Shown here piece after piece: positions 31,318-38,882 of a stretch of 64,000 bases of DNA (position 1 is the first letter of the stretch; the number at the start of each line of letters is the position of its first letter). Below the pieces are notes generated by a model. That model did no database searches and was not told where the DNA came from. It saw nothing but the letters and a program-made list of their open reading frames with translations. The stretch comes from a virus, in the IMG/VR virus record IMGVR_UViG_3300006176_000004, positions 1 through 64,000 of that record; one strand, 5' to 3'. The position numbers and the translations under genes were made by a program.

Positions 31318-32840
31318 TCTCGGAACTTCGTCCGTACCAACTGCAGGCCCTAGCTGACATTCGGGATTCGGTCAGGTCTGGGGTGAAAAGGCTGGTGGTC
31401 CAAGCGGCCACAGGCGCCGGAAAAACTAAGTTAGCCGCAGCGATCGTGGAAGGAGCACGCGAAAAACGTAATCGGGTAGCGTTCGTGTGCCCAGCAATTA
31501 GCCTGATCGACCAAACAGTCGAAAGTTTTTACGCAGAAGGCATTCACGATATCGGTGTGGTGCAGAGCAACCACGAAATGACTGATTCTGCTCAGCCGGT
31601 CCAGGTCTGTTCCATCCAGACAGTGCAGAGACGTGGATTTCCCCATTCTAATGTCGTGATATTCGATGAGATTCATCGGCTTCATGATGCGCATAAGACG
31701 TGGATCAAACATCCCGATTGGCAAGCTATACCGATGATAGGACTGTCGGCAACGCCGTGGACGAAAGGGCTTGGTAAATACTTTGATAGCCTCTTGATTG
31801 CTGCAACGACACAGGAATTGATTGAACAAGGATATCTTTCGCCATTCAGAGTTTTTAGCACGGGTCACCCTGATCTTTCTGGGGTTAAGATAGTTGCGGG
31901 TGACTATCAAGAAAATCAGCTTAGCGCTGCGATGCAAGGTGGCGAGTTAACAGCGGATATTATCCGGACGTGGCAGGAAAAATGGGGGAAAGACAAAACG
32001 CTGTGCTTTGGCGTCGATAAAGCCCACGCGAAATCGATCCAAGAACGATTCGAACATGCGGGTATCACTTGTGGCTATCAGGATGCTGAGACCACGGCTG
32101 ATGAACGTCGTGAGATCAAACGCAAGTTCCACAACGGAGAATATCGGGTAGTTTCTAATATCCAGACGCTAACAACTGGCGTGGATTGGGACTGTCGGTG
32201 CTTGATCTTGGCGCGGCCGACCCGATCGGAAATGCTTTTCGTTCAAATTATTGGGAGAGCATTGAGGACAGCGCCAGGAAAATTGGAAGCGTTGATTCTC
32301 GATCATTCCGACACCACGGCAAAGCTTGGTTTTGTTACTGACATTCATCACGAGCATCTTGATTCCGGGAAGGCAAATACGAAAGCTGCACCGCAGGAAC
32401 GCAAAGAGCCTTTGCCAAAGGAATGTGAATCCTGCACCTATCTCATGCCGCCGAGGGTACCGATCTGTCCTAATTGCGGGCATCAGAGAAAGCCGGTCTG
32501 TTCGATTATGGAGCAAGACGGTGAATTGGTTGAGATCGTGCCAGGCCAACTTGGCAAGATCGGTAAAAAGAAGGATTGGACGTATAAAGAAAAGCACATC
32601 TTTTTGGCTGAGTTGAAGGGATATGCTCGTCAGCACGGGTATAAACCTGGGTGGGCCGGAATGAAATTCCGCGAAAAGTTTGGCGAATTTCCACCCCGTT
32701 ATATGGATAAGATCGAACCTGCCACTGAGCTTTCACCCGGTGTTGCCCTGTGGATTAGAAGCCGAAATATTGCTTTTCATAAAGCCAGAGCAAAACAGAA
32801 TGCCACGGTTGAACATTCGGTAAATACCGATGAGCAATGA
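31314..32840 (+). CDS. SF2 DEAD/DEAH-type helicase
   Basis: 508 residues from ATG at 31314. ELRPYQLQALADIR (Q motif), ATGAGKT (motif I), VVIFDEIHRL (motif II, DEIH), GLSATPW (III) and FVQIIGRALR (VI) are all present. A zinc ribbon CESCTYLMPP ... CPNCGHQ follows the helicase core at about residue 380. It probably unwinds DNA in replication or recombination. Confidence 0.9.
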   Translation: MISELRPYQLQALADIRDSVRSGVKRLVVQAATGAGKTKLAAAIVEGAREKRNRVAFVCPAISLIDQTVESFYAEGIHDIGVVQSNHEMTDSAQPVQVCSIQTVQRRGFPHSNVVIFDEIHRLHDAHKTWIKHPDWQAIPMIGLSATPWTKGLGKYFDSLLIAATTQELIEQGYLSPFRVFSTGHPDLSGVKIVAGDYQENQLSAAMQGGELTADIIRTWQEKWGKDKTLCFGVDKAHAKSIQERFEHAGITCGYQDAETTADERREIKRKFHNGEYRVVSNIQTLTTGVDWDCRCLILARPTRSEMLFVQIIGRALRTAPGKLEALILDHSDTTAKLGFVTDIHHEHLDSGKANTKAAPQERKEPLPKECESCTYLMPPRVPICPNCGHQRKPVCSIMEQDGELVEIVPGQLGKIGKKKDWTYKEKHIFLAELKGYARQHGYKPGWAGMKFREKFGEFPPRYMDKIEPATELSPGVALWIRSRNIAFHKARAKQNATVEHSVNTDEQ

Positions 32841-33060
32841 CGACGACCACAAGGATTTTGTGCTCTCGGCTCTCCGATCGGCAAGCCTGCGGGCAAGAAT
32901 GTACGAGATCGAAATACAGAGCATCGGCATAGCGCTGAAAGGTGATATGGTTTCGGTAATTGAGGCTCTGAAATGGATAAAGGATATCGGAGCGTGGGAA
33001 TTGATTGGTAAAATACCGGATGAAATCGTGGAGACGGCCGAAAAAAATGCCGGTGGATAG
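32830..33060 (+). CDS. Small hypothetical protein
   Basis: 76 residues, start overlapping the helicase gene by 11 bp. Helical (DFVLSALRSASLRARMYEIE), no motif. First of the dense small-gene array. Confidence 0.6.
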   Translation: MSNDDDHKDFVLSALRSASLRARMYEIEIQSIGIALKGDMVSVIEALKWIKDIGAWELIGKIPDEIVETAEKNAGG

Positions 33061-33131
33061 CGCGGAACCATATTTTTGTCGGCTAATAAGGCTGATACAC
33101 ACGGAGGAACTGATTCCCTGGGATAACGGCT

Positions 33132-33332
33132 ATGTGCGACAGCGATCTATTCGACGCGACGATTCATTCTGGCATTGCGATGGGAACATGCGTCATGCTG
33201 GAAAATAACGATCTGGTTTATGCTGGACCGCTATGCGATGCGAGGCGCCCTGATCCGGCTGGCAAAATGACGCTGTTGCACCCAGACGATTTTGCGCAAT
33301 TGAAGCAGCATGTGGATTCGCGGAGGCATTAG
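33132..33332 (+). CDS. Small hypothetical protein
   Basis: 66 residues starting MCDSDLFDATIHSG. An alternative frame at 33047-33208 (starting MPVDSAEPYFCRL, overlapping the previous stop) overlaps it by 77 bp; only one is likely to be real and the choice is uncertain. Confidence 0.5.
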   Translation: MCDSDLFDATIHSGIAMGTCVMLENNDLVYAGPLCDARRPDPAGKMTLLHPDDFAQLKQHVDSRRH

Positions 33333-33334
33333 CC

Positions 33335-33544
33335 GTGGCGCTGATTCTATCGCAATTGGATAAACTATCGCTTATGCGAAAAACTGGATGCATGCATGTC
33401 TGCGAGGAATGTGGCCAACGCTTTCGTCGGATGTCCGATCCGAGGTATACCACCCCGATTTGTGGTGGGTGTTTCCCGCCGCCGAGCATTGCATTTCGGT
33501 GCGCGATCCCCTATTCTACGCAAACGTCCTCCAAGGGCGATTGA
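33335..33544 (+). CDS. Small zinc-ribbon protein
   Basis: 69 residues from GTG at 33335, 2 bp after the previous stop. CEECGQRF and CGGC are 17 residues apart, a CxxC-CxxC ribbon. The C-terminus is less convincing. Confidence 0.55.
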   Translation: MALILSQLDKLSLMRKTGCMHVCEECGQRFRRMSDPRYTTPICGGCFPPPSIAFRCAIPYSTQTSSKGD

Positions 33545-33559
33545 TCCTCCCTGGTCAAC

Positions 33560-33604
33560 AGGGGTGCCCGATGCCCTGCTGCAACTCGGTTTCCGGGCAC
33601 CCCT
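33560..33604. repeat. 11-bp inverted repeat
   Basis: AGGGGTGCCCG (33560-33570) pairs perfectly with CGGGCACCCCT (33594-33604), loop 23 bases. No T-run follows. It lies in the gap before 33689 and may stop, stabilise or regulate the transcript. Confidence 0.5.
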
Positions 33605-33688
33605 CATCATCCTGAAAATAATTCAAAATAGGGCTTGCGGGTTTTCCCGCTTCGTGTCATGATCTCTTTGCAGCAGGAGATACCGATC

Positions 33689-33862
33689 ATGCCCCTAACC
33701 AAATCGCAACTTTTCTCGCACGTCCATTCGATTTGCCGTACCAAGAACGTCGCCTATTTCGGCGGCTATCAGAAGGCGTTCGGCCACTACCTGCGCATTT
33801 GCGCATCTGAGAAGCTGGGCTATGGTTTCCAGGTCGTCGAACCGGCGCGGGTGTGGGCATGA
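33689..33862 (+). CDS. Small hypothetical protein
   Basis: 57 residues starting MPLTKSQLFSHVHSIC, with GGAG eight bases upstream. Basic and aromatic (YFGGYQKAFGHYLRIC). Not recognised. Confidence 0.6.
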   Translation: MPLTKSQLFSHVHSICRTKNVAYFGGYQKAFGHYLRICASEKLGYGFQVVEPARVWA

Positions 33863-34056
33863 AGACAGCATCAATTGAGTTTGAAAAGGCGCTTTCATTT
33901 CGTCCGCAAATCGCCCGGGAACGATATGGAAAAGAACCATGTATTCGTGATTTGATTTTCCAATACTATCGGAATCAATTCAGGGCAGAAACTGCGGACG
34001 AATTGACCAAGGCATATACTGATCAGATATTTCAGATGCTTGGAATTGAGTCATGA
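33859..34056 (+). CDS. Small hypothetical protein
   Basis: 65 residues; ATG overlaps the previous stop. Helical (CIRDLIFQYYRNQFRAETAD). Not recognised. Confidence 0.55.
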   Translation: MKTASIEFEKALSFRPQIARERYGKEPCIRDLIFQYYRNQFRAETADELTKAYTDQIFQMLGIES

Positions 34057-34196
34057 CCGATCTCCGCACAGCGCTACAATCTCGCCTAGACCGCTACCGA
34101 GCGCAATACCGAGACGGGGCGATCTCGGCGGCAGAGTTTCGGCGGCGGCTGGTGATGCTGCCTTATGTGAAACTGGATGAGGAGATCGCTGAGTGA
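34053..34196 (+). CDS. 47-residue helical protein
   Basis: MTDLRTALQSRLDRYRAQYR... with a second helix (SAAEFRRRLVMLP). Both ends overlap neighbours (ATGA, GTGA), so it is very likely translated. Shape suggests a small helical hairpin. Confidence 0.6.
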   Translation: MTDLRTALQSRLDRYRAQYRDGAISAAEFRRRLVMLPYVKLDEEIAE

Positions 34197-34435
34197 GCGA
34201 TAAGATCAAGGCCATGGAGATGCGCCATGCGATTGACCAAATCGAATTGGCGGTGATGGGACTTGGTGAATTTGTCGCACTTCCCAAGATTTTCGATGGC
34301 GCGTCGGATGATCTTATCGTGATGCCAAAACTCAAACTGGCTGAGGTGCGGCGTGTCTGCAGAGCGTTGACGGAATGTACCAGAATTATAAATTCTCCGG
34401 AGTTTGATAAATTTATCGCCATCCAAAAGGTCTAG
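34193..34435 (+). CDS. Small hypothetical protein
   Basis: 80 residues from GTG (GTGA overlap). Helical and amphipathic, one Cys pair in the second half (VCRALTEC). Not recognised. Confidence 0.6.
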   Translation: MSDKIKAMEMRHAIDQIELAVMGLGEFVALPKIFDGASDDLIVMPKLKLAEVRRVCRALTECTRIINSPEFDKFIAIQKV

Positions 34436-34437
34436 CC

Positions 34438-34713
34438 ATGACGCGCGCTGCAATTCTCGCTCTCGCCCTGATCTCGATCGCCGCACCAGCAATGGCCGAT
34501 CACACGACACAGCGGCCAATTCAAGAATGCGTGGTGATTCACCAAGTCGGCATGGTTCGAAACGCCACACCGGCCGAGGTGGCTAGTGGAATCAAGGTTC
34601 CATGCTATCTCAATGATGATGACGCGGTGCGATATTATTTCCGTAAGCTACAAGAGCGAGAGGAAGAGTTTTGTCAGCGCTGTTGCTGCGCTGTTGGATG
34701 GGAGGAACGATAA
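34438..34713 (+). CDS. Exported Cys-rich protein
   Basis: 91 residues. A signal peptide (MTRAAILALALISIAAPAMA) precedes a mature part with several Cys, ending CQRCCCAVGWEER. Probably periplasmic with disulphides. Function unknown. Confidence 0.6.
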   Translation: MTRAAILALALISIAAPAMADHTTQRPIQECVVIHQVGMVRNATPAEVASGIKVPCYLNDDDAVRYYFRKLQEREEEFCQRCCCAVGWEER

Positions 34714-34832
34714 TGCTGACATTAGCTCTGATCGGAGCCGCTACGGTCGCCGTCATTGTGATCCGTGAGGCGCGCTATCAGTGGAAAACACGCAACTGGA
34801 AGCCTACGCCCTGGCTTTGTTTGCCGCGATGA
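34713..34832 (+). CDS. 39-residue membrane protein
   Basis: MLTLALIGAATVAVIVIRE... single N-terminal helix then a basic tail ending CLPR. Start shares a base with the preceding TAA; stop overlaps the next ATG. Confidence 0.5.
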   Translation: MLTLALIGAATVAVIVIREARYQWKTRNWKPTPWLCLPR

Positions 34833-35125
34833 CCAGCACCTTCTTCCTCATCGCCGCTCTCGGCGCGTTGATTATGCCGGCTGAAGCGCACGATTGGTAT
34901 CCGCTTGAATGCTGTGGCGGCCATGAATGCCATCCTATCCCTTGTGAGGAAATCAAATCGGATGGCCCCGATATTGTCTGGAAGGGTTTCAGAACCAGGA
35001 GAGAATTTGCGTGGCATTCGCAGGACGATAAATGCCATATCTGTCTCATTGATGAGAGCGACACTCGCACTCTTCCGCGATGTTGGTTTATGCCTCGCGA
35101 TAAAACCCCGGACCCCACATCATGA
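34829..35125 (+). CDS. Exported Cys-rich protein (HDWYPLECC type)
   Basis: 98 residues from ATG at 34829. Signal peptide MTSTFFLIAALGALIMPAEA then HDWYPLECCGGHECHPI, a pattern of small periplasmic proteins in Hyphomicrobiales with four or more Cys. The first 45 bp are identical to those of the unrelated gene at 37639. Confidence 0.65.
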   Translation: MTSTFFLIAALGALIMPAEAHDWYPLECCGGHECHPIPCEEIKSDGPDIVWKGFRTRREFAWHSQDDKCHICLIDESDTRTLPRCWFMPRDKTPDPTS

Positions 35126-35277
35126 TCAGAACAATCCTTCTTTTTATCGCTCTCGGCGCGTTCCTGGTCGGCACCGTGATCCCGCTCGGCAGGATATTCT
35201 ACATGTACAACATCGAGTAGCATCCGCAGATGTGCGGAGTGCCAGGCGATTATCGGCCGTGCGAGGTGATGCCGTGA
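35122..35277 (+). pseudogene. Small membrane protein gene interrupted by an in-frame TAG
   Basis: MIRTILLFIALGAFLVG ... FYMYNIE stops at TAG 35218-35220 (32 residues). Past the TAG the frame continues HPQMCGVPGDYRPCEVMP to a TGA at 35275-35277. The gene at 37791-37958 has the same layout uninterrupted (YYVYNIQPHPW ... CGWTPGGETKPCKDMP), and the next gene has a GTG overlapping the distal TGA. The TAG is therefore probably a recent nonsense mutation, or is read through. Confidence 0.6.
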
Positions 35278-35279
35278 AA

Positions 35280-35534
35280 ATGTCCGAACTGATAGCAGCT
35301 GTCGGCGATGAGAACGTGCGGTTTCAAAACTTGGACCAGGATGCGCACACCGTGGACAAGACCAAGCATGGTACGAAAATATCGTTCTACACCGACGCCA
35401 TCCAGGCCGAAGAACTGCTCGGTGGTGGCAAGACGGAGAAGATCGGATTGGTGTTGTGGCTGCCACGAGATCGTGTTGATGCGGCAATCGCAGCGGCAAA
35501 GGCCGGAACAACTGCTTATCGAAAGGACGAGTGA
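35280..35534 (+). CDS. Hypothetical protein
   Basis: 84 residues from ATG at 35280; GTG at 35274 overlapping the distal TGA of the interrupted gene is an alternative. Alpha/beta mixture (IGLVLWLPRDRVDAAIAAAK). Not recognised. Confidence 0.55.
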   Translation: MSELIAAVGDENVRFQNLDQDAHTVDKTKHGTKISFYTDAIQAEELLGGGKTEKIGLVLWLPRDRVDAAIAAAKAGTTAYRKDE

Positions 35535-35538
35535 TCCC

Positions 35539-35799
35539 GTGGATAGATTATCTAGCGCGCATCGCGATTTGCTCAATCCGTACGGCGAGATTTTCGGGCA
35601 AATGAACGAGAAGGTTTTTGATCTGCCCGACGCTGATTTGAAGGCGCTCGGCGAGGCTGTCGATGCTGTCGATAGCGGGAACTGTTGGTGCATGATCTAT
35701 GACGCCGCGAAATGGCTCCGCGTTCAGATCGACGAAGAACTCGCCCGCCGGATCGATAGGGATACAGCGTTAAAGGCCTCACAGGGAAAAGTCAGATGA
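35539..35799 (+). CDS. Small hypothetical protein
   Basis: 86 residues from GTG at 35539. DLPDADLKALGEAVDAVD and CMIYDAAKWLRVQIDEEL are helical. The C-terminal ALKASQGKVR is encoded by a repeated element shared with two following genes. Confidence 0.6.
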   Translation: MDRLSSAHRDLLNPYGEIFGQMNEKVFDLPDADLKALGEAVDAVDSGNCWCMIYDAAKWLRVQIDEELARRIDRDTALKASQGKVR

Positions 35800-35975
35800 C
35801 TAAGTTTAGCATTGGCGATTGTCGCTATGAAATCCGAGAGGACTTGAACGGCGCCTTCCACGTTCTTGATCTCGTAAACCATAGACGGCTAGCCACCTTC
35901 AATCAGTTCAAGGATGCCATGACGTTCGCGAAACAAGCAGCGTTAAAGACCGCACAGGGAAAATCCGATGAGTGA
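35796..35975 (+). CDS. Small hypothetical protein
   Basis: 59 residues; ATG overlaps the previous stop. Starts MTKFSIGDCRYEIRED and ends ALKTAQGKSDE, from the same repeated gene-end element as its neighbours. Compact alpha/beta appearance. Confidence 0.55.
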   Translation: MTKFSIGDCRYEIREDLNGAFHVLDLVNHRRLATFNQFKDAMTFAKQAALKTAQGKSDE

Positions 35976-36141
35976 TCTCGCTCAAGCCTTCTTCGCGCTC
36001 ATCGGCCTCGTGATTGCGGTCGGTTGTTGCGGCGGCTCATTCGCGTTCGGTGCCTGCCTGGTCTGCCGATGGATGGAGTGGTCACCGGTCAATACCACGA
36101 TCAACGTCTTCACCGAGACCGCACAGGGAGAACAGAAGTGA
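35968..36141 (+). CDS. Small membrane protein
   Basis: 57 residues; one Gly/Cys-rich transmembrane segment (LIGLVIAVGCCGGSFAFGAC), cytoplasmic or periplasmic tail ending TAQGEQK. Both ends overlap neighbours. Confidence 0.55.
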   Translation: MSDLAQAFFALIGLVIAVGCCGGSFAFGACLVCRWMEWSPVNTTINVFTETAQGEQK

Positions 36142-36404
36142 CTCCGGTTCAACGAAGAATGGTGCGCCATGCCCTTGGCCTCGGAGAGGATCGCAAGCGA
36201 TCTTATCGCAATCGGTACGTCGCGGCCCTGGGCGGCCCTCAGGAAGATGAATGGAATGCGCTTTGCCGGGATGGGCTTGCGATGCGCGGTAGGGACCGCG
36301 CCGCCTCCGTCGGATTTTGTCTGACTGAGGCCGGCGCTCTTGAGGCGCTTGACCCCGGAGAAATCCTTGATTTCGAGGATTTTCCAGCTTTGTACACCAC
36401 TTAA
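36138..36404 (+). CDS. Conserved small phage protein
   Basis: 88 residues from GTG at 36138 (GTGA overlap). VTPVQRRMVRHALGLGED ... SYRNRYVAAL and CLTEAGALEALDPGE match a small family I have seen in alphaproteobacterial phages; probably a winged-helix-like fold. Function unknown. Confidence 0.65.
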   Translation: MTPVQRRMVRHALGLGEDRKRSYRNRYVAALGGPQEDEWNALCRDGLAMRGRDRAASVGFCLTEAGALEALDPGEILDFEDFPALYTT

Positions 36405-36414
36405 GGAATATCTC

Positions 36415-36690
36415 ATGAGCACCAAACTTGATGCAAAGTTCTCCGGCGTGATATTCAAAATCAAAAATGGTGCAATCGTTCCGGACGACGAATACATGGT
36501 GTTCCTCGCCAAGGACGCGGCTTTCTGGAACACGATCAACTTTTACTATGAGGAATGCAAGCGGCTTGGCTCCGATGAGGAACAGCTCGCGGCGGTTAGC
36601 CGCGCGATCGAGCGGGTTCGCACATGGCGAGATGTGAATCACAATCGCATCAAGGTACCTGACGCCAAAGGCGAGCGATTGGTCGGATGA
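36415..36690 (+). CDS. Conserved small phage protein
   Basis: 91 residues starting MSTKLDAKFSGVIFKI. DDEYMVFLAKDAAFWNTINF then YYEECKRLGSDEEQLAAVSR is typical of small proteins of unknown role near replication modules of phages in this host group. Confidence 0.65.
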   Translation: MSTKLDAKFSGVIFKIKNGAIVPDDEYMVFLAKDAAFWNTINFYYEECKRLGSDEEQLAAVSRAIERVRTWRDVNHNRIKVPDAKGERLVG

Positions 36691-36715
36691 TTGCTCTAAC
36701 GAGTTGTTAAAGCAC

Positions 36716-37141
36716 ATGACCAACGACGTTTTGATGACCGTTGATCGCGCGACGAGGCGCTCTCTTCTAAGGTCGGAAGAGTGCAACCGCGCGGCCGGCA
36801 AGTGGGGACCGTGGGAGATGTTGACGTTCCCTAAGGGAACGATCGGAACAGGCTGGACCTATGGCTTTGCAACCGCGCACAAGAATATGGTTTTCTCAGT
36901 TCTAGATCGCACGCTTGAGAATGGCATTCGACATTTGGCTGTTTCGAGCTTGTCTGGAATCCGTCCGACCTGGCGCGAAATGCAGCGGATCAAGGACGAG
37001 CTTGCTGGCTGCGATAAGACTGCGGTCGAGGTTTATCCACCCGCTACACAGATCGTCGATGAGGCCGACATGTTTCATATTTGGGTGCTCACCGAATCTC
37101 TGCCATTCGGCTTGCACAAATCAGCTTTAACCATCGGATAA
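36716..37141 (+). CDS. DUF7694-like protein
   Basis: 141 residues from ATG at 36716 (TTG at 36704 also possible). HLAVSSLSGIRPTWREMQRI, AVEVYPPATQIVDEADMFH and IWVL are the pattern of the DUF7694 domain, common in phages. Role unknown. Confidence 0.7.
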   Translation: MTNDVLMTVDRATRRSLLRSEECNRAAGKWGPWEMLTFPKGTIGTGWTYGFATAHKNMVFSVLDRTLENGIRHLAVSSLSGIRPTWREMQRIKDELAGCDKTAVEVYPPATQIVDEADMFHIWVLTESLPFGLHKSALTIG

Positions 37142-37146
37142 CGAAA

Positions 37147-37362
37147 ATGACCCTTACGTGCCACGCCTGCGGTGAAGACTATTACGATCCTCTTCCGATC
37201 GAGACCACGGAACAGCAGGCGCGAAACGCGCTGCGAGCCGTCCTCCACTGGTATGCTGAGTGCCCTATTCGAGAAATCCAAATGGCTAACGCCGCCTGTG
37301 GTATCCGATTCCCTATCGATAAAATCGAAGCAGCGTTAACCTCGGGCAAAAGCAACTCATGA
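37147..37362 (+). CDS. Small Cys-containing protein
   Basis: 71 residues starting MTLTCHACGEDYYDPL. One CxxC near the start and two later Cys could bind zinc. Not recognised. Confidence 0.6.
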   Translation: MTLTCHACGEDYYDPLPIETTEQQARNALRAVLHWYAECPIREIQMANAACGIRFPIDKIEAALTSGKSNS

Positions 37363-37604
37363 GCCCTAAGTGGAAATGTGACGAATGCGGGTGGTGCGGA
37401 AGCGATGAGCAATTGCTTCGCGAACAAAATCCGTTCGCTGACGACATTGATACGATGGTGGGTTGTCCCGAGTGTCGCGAACCCAACAGCATGAGCAGAG
37501 CATGCGATCACGAAAGCTGTTGGCAGATTGCTGGCAATGGCACCTCGACGCCAGAGGGGTACAAGTGGACCTGTTTTAAGCATAGGCCAGATGCTGCGAA
37601 ATGA
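37359..37604 (+). CDS. Zinc-ribbon protein
   Basis: 81 residues, ATGA overlap. CDECGWCG and GCPECREP form a CxxC pair, with three more Cys in CDHESCWQIA and WTCFKH. Probably a structural zinc protein. Confidence 0.65.
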   Translation: MSPKWKCDECGWCGSDEQLLREQNPFADDIDTMVGCPECREPNSMSRACDHESCWQIAGNGTSTPEGYKWTCFKHRPDAAK

Positions 37605-37638
37605 CCGACACTCTCGACCATGACACCCGCGAAACGCG

Positions 37639-37779
37639 ATGACCAGCACCTTCTTCCTCATCGCCGCTCTCGGCGCGTTCGTCAGTCTCAGCGCGCTGTT
37701 TTGGTGGGCCGGATCACCGCCTAATCCCAAGGATAAGGCGTCTTGGTGTGGCGCGTCCGGATATTTTTCGAAATGTTGA
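37639..37779 (+). CDS. Small membrane protein ending WCGASGYFSKC
   Basis: 46 residues. MTSTFFLIAALGAFVSLSAL is the signal or anchor, encoded by 45 bp identical to 34825-34869; the ending WCGASGYFSKC matches the minus-strand gene at 19228-19350. It looks like a hybrid of two modules. A 13-codon frame at 37601-37642 precedes it. Confidence 0.6.
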   Translation: MTSTFFLIAALGAFVSLSALFWWAGSPPNPKDKASWCGASGYFSKC

Positions 37780-37790
37780 AGGATCAAGCC

Positions 37791-37958
37791 ATGTGCCGAA
37801 CCTTTATCATCGTTGCCGCTCTATGCGCATTTGCTTATGTCAAGATCGTTCCGTTCGCCGAGCTATACTATGTGTACAATATCCAGCCACATCCATGGTC
37901 CGACTTCTGCGGCTGGACGCCTGGTGGAGAGACCAAACCGTGCAAGGATATGCCATGA
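37791..37958 (+). CDS. Small membrane-anchored protein, intact homologue of 35122
   Basis: 55 residues from ATG at 37791 behind AAGGA; ATG at 37773 is also in frame. A hydrophobic anchor (TFIIVAALCAFAYVKIV) is followed by YYVYNIQPHPW and a Cys pair (CGW ... KPCKDMP). Shows what the interrupted gene at 35122 would encode. Confidence 0.6.
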   Translation: MCRTFIIVAALCAFAYVKIVPFAELYYVYNIQPHPWSDFCGWTPGGETKPCKDMP

Positions 37959-38122
37959 ATATCCTCGATCTTTTCTTTGCGTTACGGCCAGAAAATCGCC
38001 CAGCTGTGCTTGATTCAGAGTATATTCCGAGGGGCGAGAAATTGCGGATTTCTGTGGCGAAACCTACAATAATTGAGCCAGAAAGACTCCCAGTGAGTTG
38101 GAATATCGGAGACCCGTTTTAA
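37955..38122 (+). CDS. Small hypothetical protein
   Basis: 55 residues (MNILDLFFALRPENRP...), ATGA overlap, mostly beta and Pro-rich. Not recognised. Confidence 0.55.
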   Translation: MNILDLFFALRPENRPAVLDSEYIPRGEKLRISVAKPTIIEPERLPVSWNIGDPF

Positions 38123-38137
38123 CTGGAGGAATATGGA

Positions 38138-38299
38138 ATGTTTTATTGCGATAAATGCGCAAAGAAATATGATTGGCCCGAAGGATTTAGCCGGTCAAGG
38201 GGGCCGTGTGAGATGTGCGGTCGTCATGCCACATGCTACAATGTTCCGTCAAGCGCTTTGCCTGATCGGAAAGAAAAAATTAGATCGAAAGAACAATAA
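38138..38299 (+). CDS. Small zinc-ribbon protein
   Basis: 53 residues starting MFYCDKCAKKYDWPEG, with CEMCGRH giving two CxxC pairs. GGAGG lies about nine bases upstream of ATG 38138. A longer frame overlapping at 38133 has far worse composition and is rejected. Confidence 0.65.
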   Translation: MFYCDKCAKKYDWPEGFSRSRGPCEMCGRHATCYNVPSSALPDRKEKIRSKEQ

Positions 38300-38302
38300 G
38301 TT

Positions 38303-38401
38303 ATGCATTGGCGCAAGACAGAACGGCTAATGCCCGCTGCATGGCAGCCTTGGCTGATCGTGATTGCGCTATGGGTGCTAGCGGCGTGGTGGTTCTGGTG
38401 A
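38303..38401 (+). CDS. 32-residue membrane protein
   Basis: MHWRKTERLMPAAWQPW, then a helix (LIVIALWVLAAWWF). Stop overlaps the next GTG. Typical phage micro-protein. Confidence 0.5.
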   Translation: MHWRKTERLMPAAWQPWLIVIALWVLAAWWFW

Positions 38402-38649
38402 GCAACTTGCACGATCGACGGAACTCGCCGCAGCGCCGAATCAGGGGCGGCATTCATCCAGGATGGGCTTGCTTCCTGCTCGCATGGGGAAGCGGGATGT
38501 TTACGTTTGCTGGCGGATTGGCGACCATTCAGTATGGTCTTGGCCGAGCGACCGAGGGAGCTGCAATTATTTCCTTTGTGCTTGCTGCATTCTTATTTAT
38601 TCTCGGCGGTAATAAAGCTGAAGGCCTGACCGACCGCGAGGGGAAATGA
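38398..38649 (+). CDS. Two-helix membrane protein
   Basis: 83 residues from GTG (GTGA overlap). Basic start, then two transmembrane helices (ACFLLAWGSGMFTFAGGLAT; AAIISFVLAAFLFILGG). Not recognised. Confidence 0.55.
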   Translation: MSNLHDRRNSPQRRIRGGIHPGWACFLLAWGSGMFTFAGGLATIQYGLGRATEGAAIISFVLAAFLFILGGNKAEGLTDREGK

Positions 38650-38879
38650 TAACGATACTAGCTTTGGTCTGTAAGCTCAGCGTGGCTGATGAGCCAGAAG
38701 TGTGCTACGAAAGGGTTGTAGCGCGGCAAGATTCGATGGTGACTGTAATGGTCGCGTGCGAGCTACCTCAGGCTGCGATAGCCAAATGGAAATCTGAATC
38801 AATTTATTCCGGTCCGGAGTGGTATATTTCTCGCATAACATGCCGATCGGGCGATTATCAGCCAAAGGACACGATTTAG
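38646..38879 (+). CDS. Small exported-type protein
   Basis: 77 residues. A short hydrophobic start (MITILALVCKLSVA) then CYERVVARQD, ACELPQAAIAKW and a late Cys, resembling the small exported phage protein at 5877-6083. Function unknown. Confidence 0.6.
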   Translation: MITILALVCKLSVADEPEVCYERVVARQDSMVTVMVACELPQAAIAKWKSESIYSGPEWYISRITCRSGDYQPKDTI

Positions 38880-38882
38880 CTC

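Noticed and set aside
33047-33208. A 53-residue gene starting MPVDSAEPYFCRL.
   Set aside because: It overlaps the more protein-like frame at 33132-33332 by 77 bp; kept only as an alternative there.
35122-35277. Reassignment of TAG to an amino acid.
   Set aside because: Many intact genes end at TAG (for example at 1207, 14836, 18400, 33060, 47042, 59436), so only this one site is anomalous.
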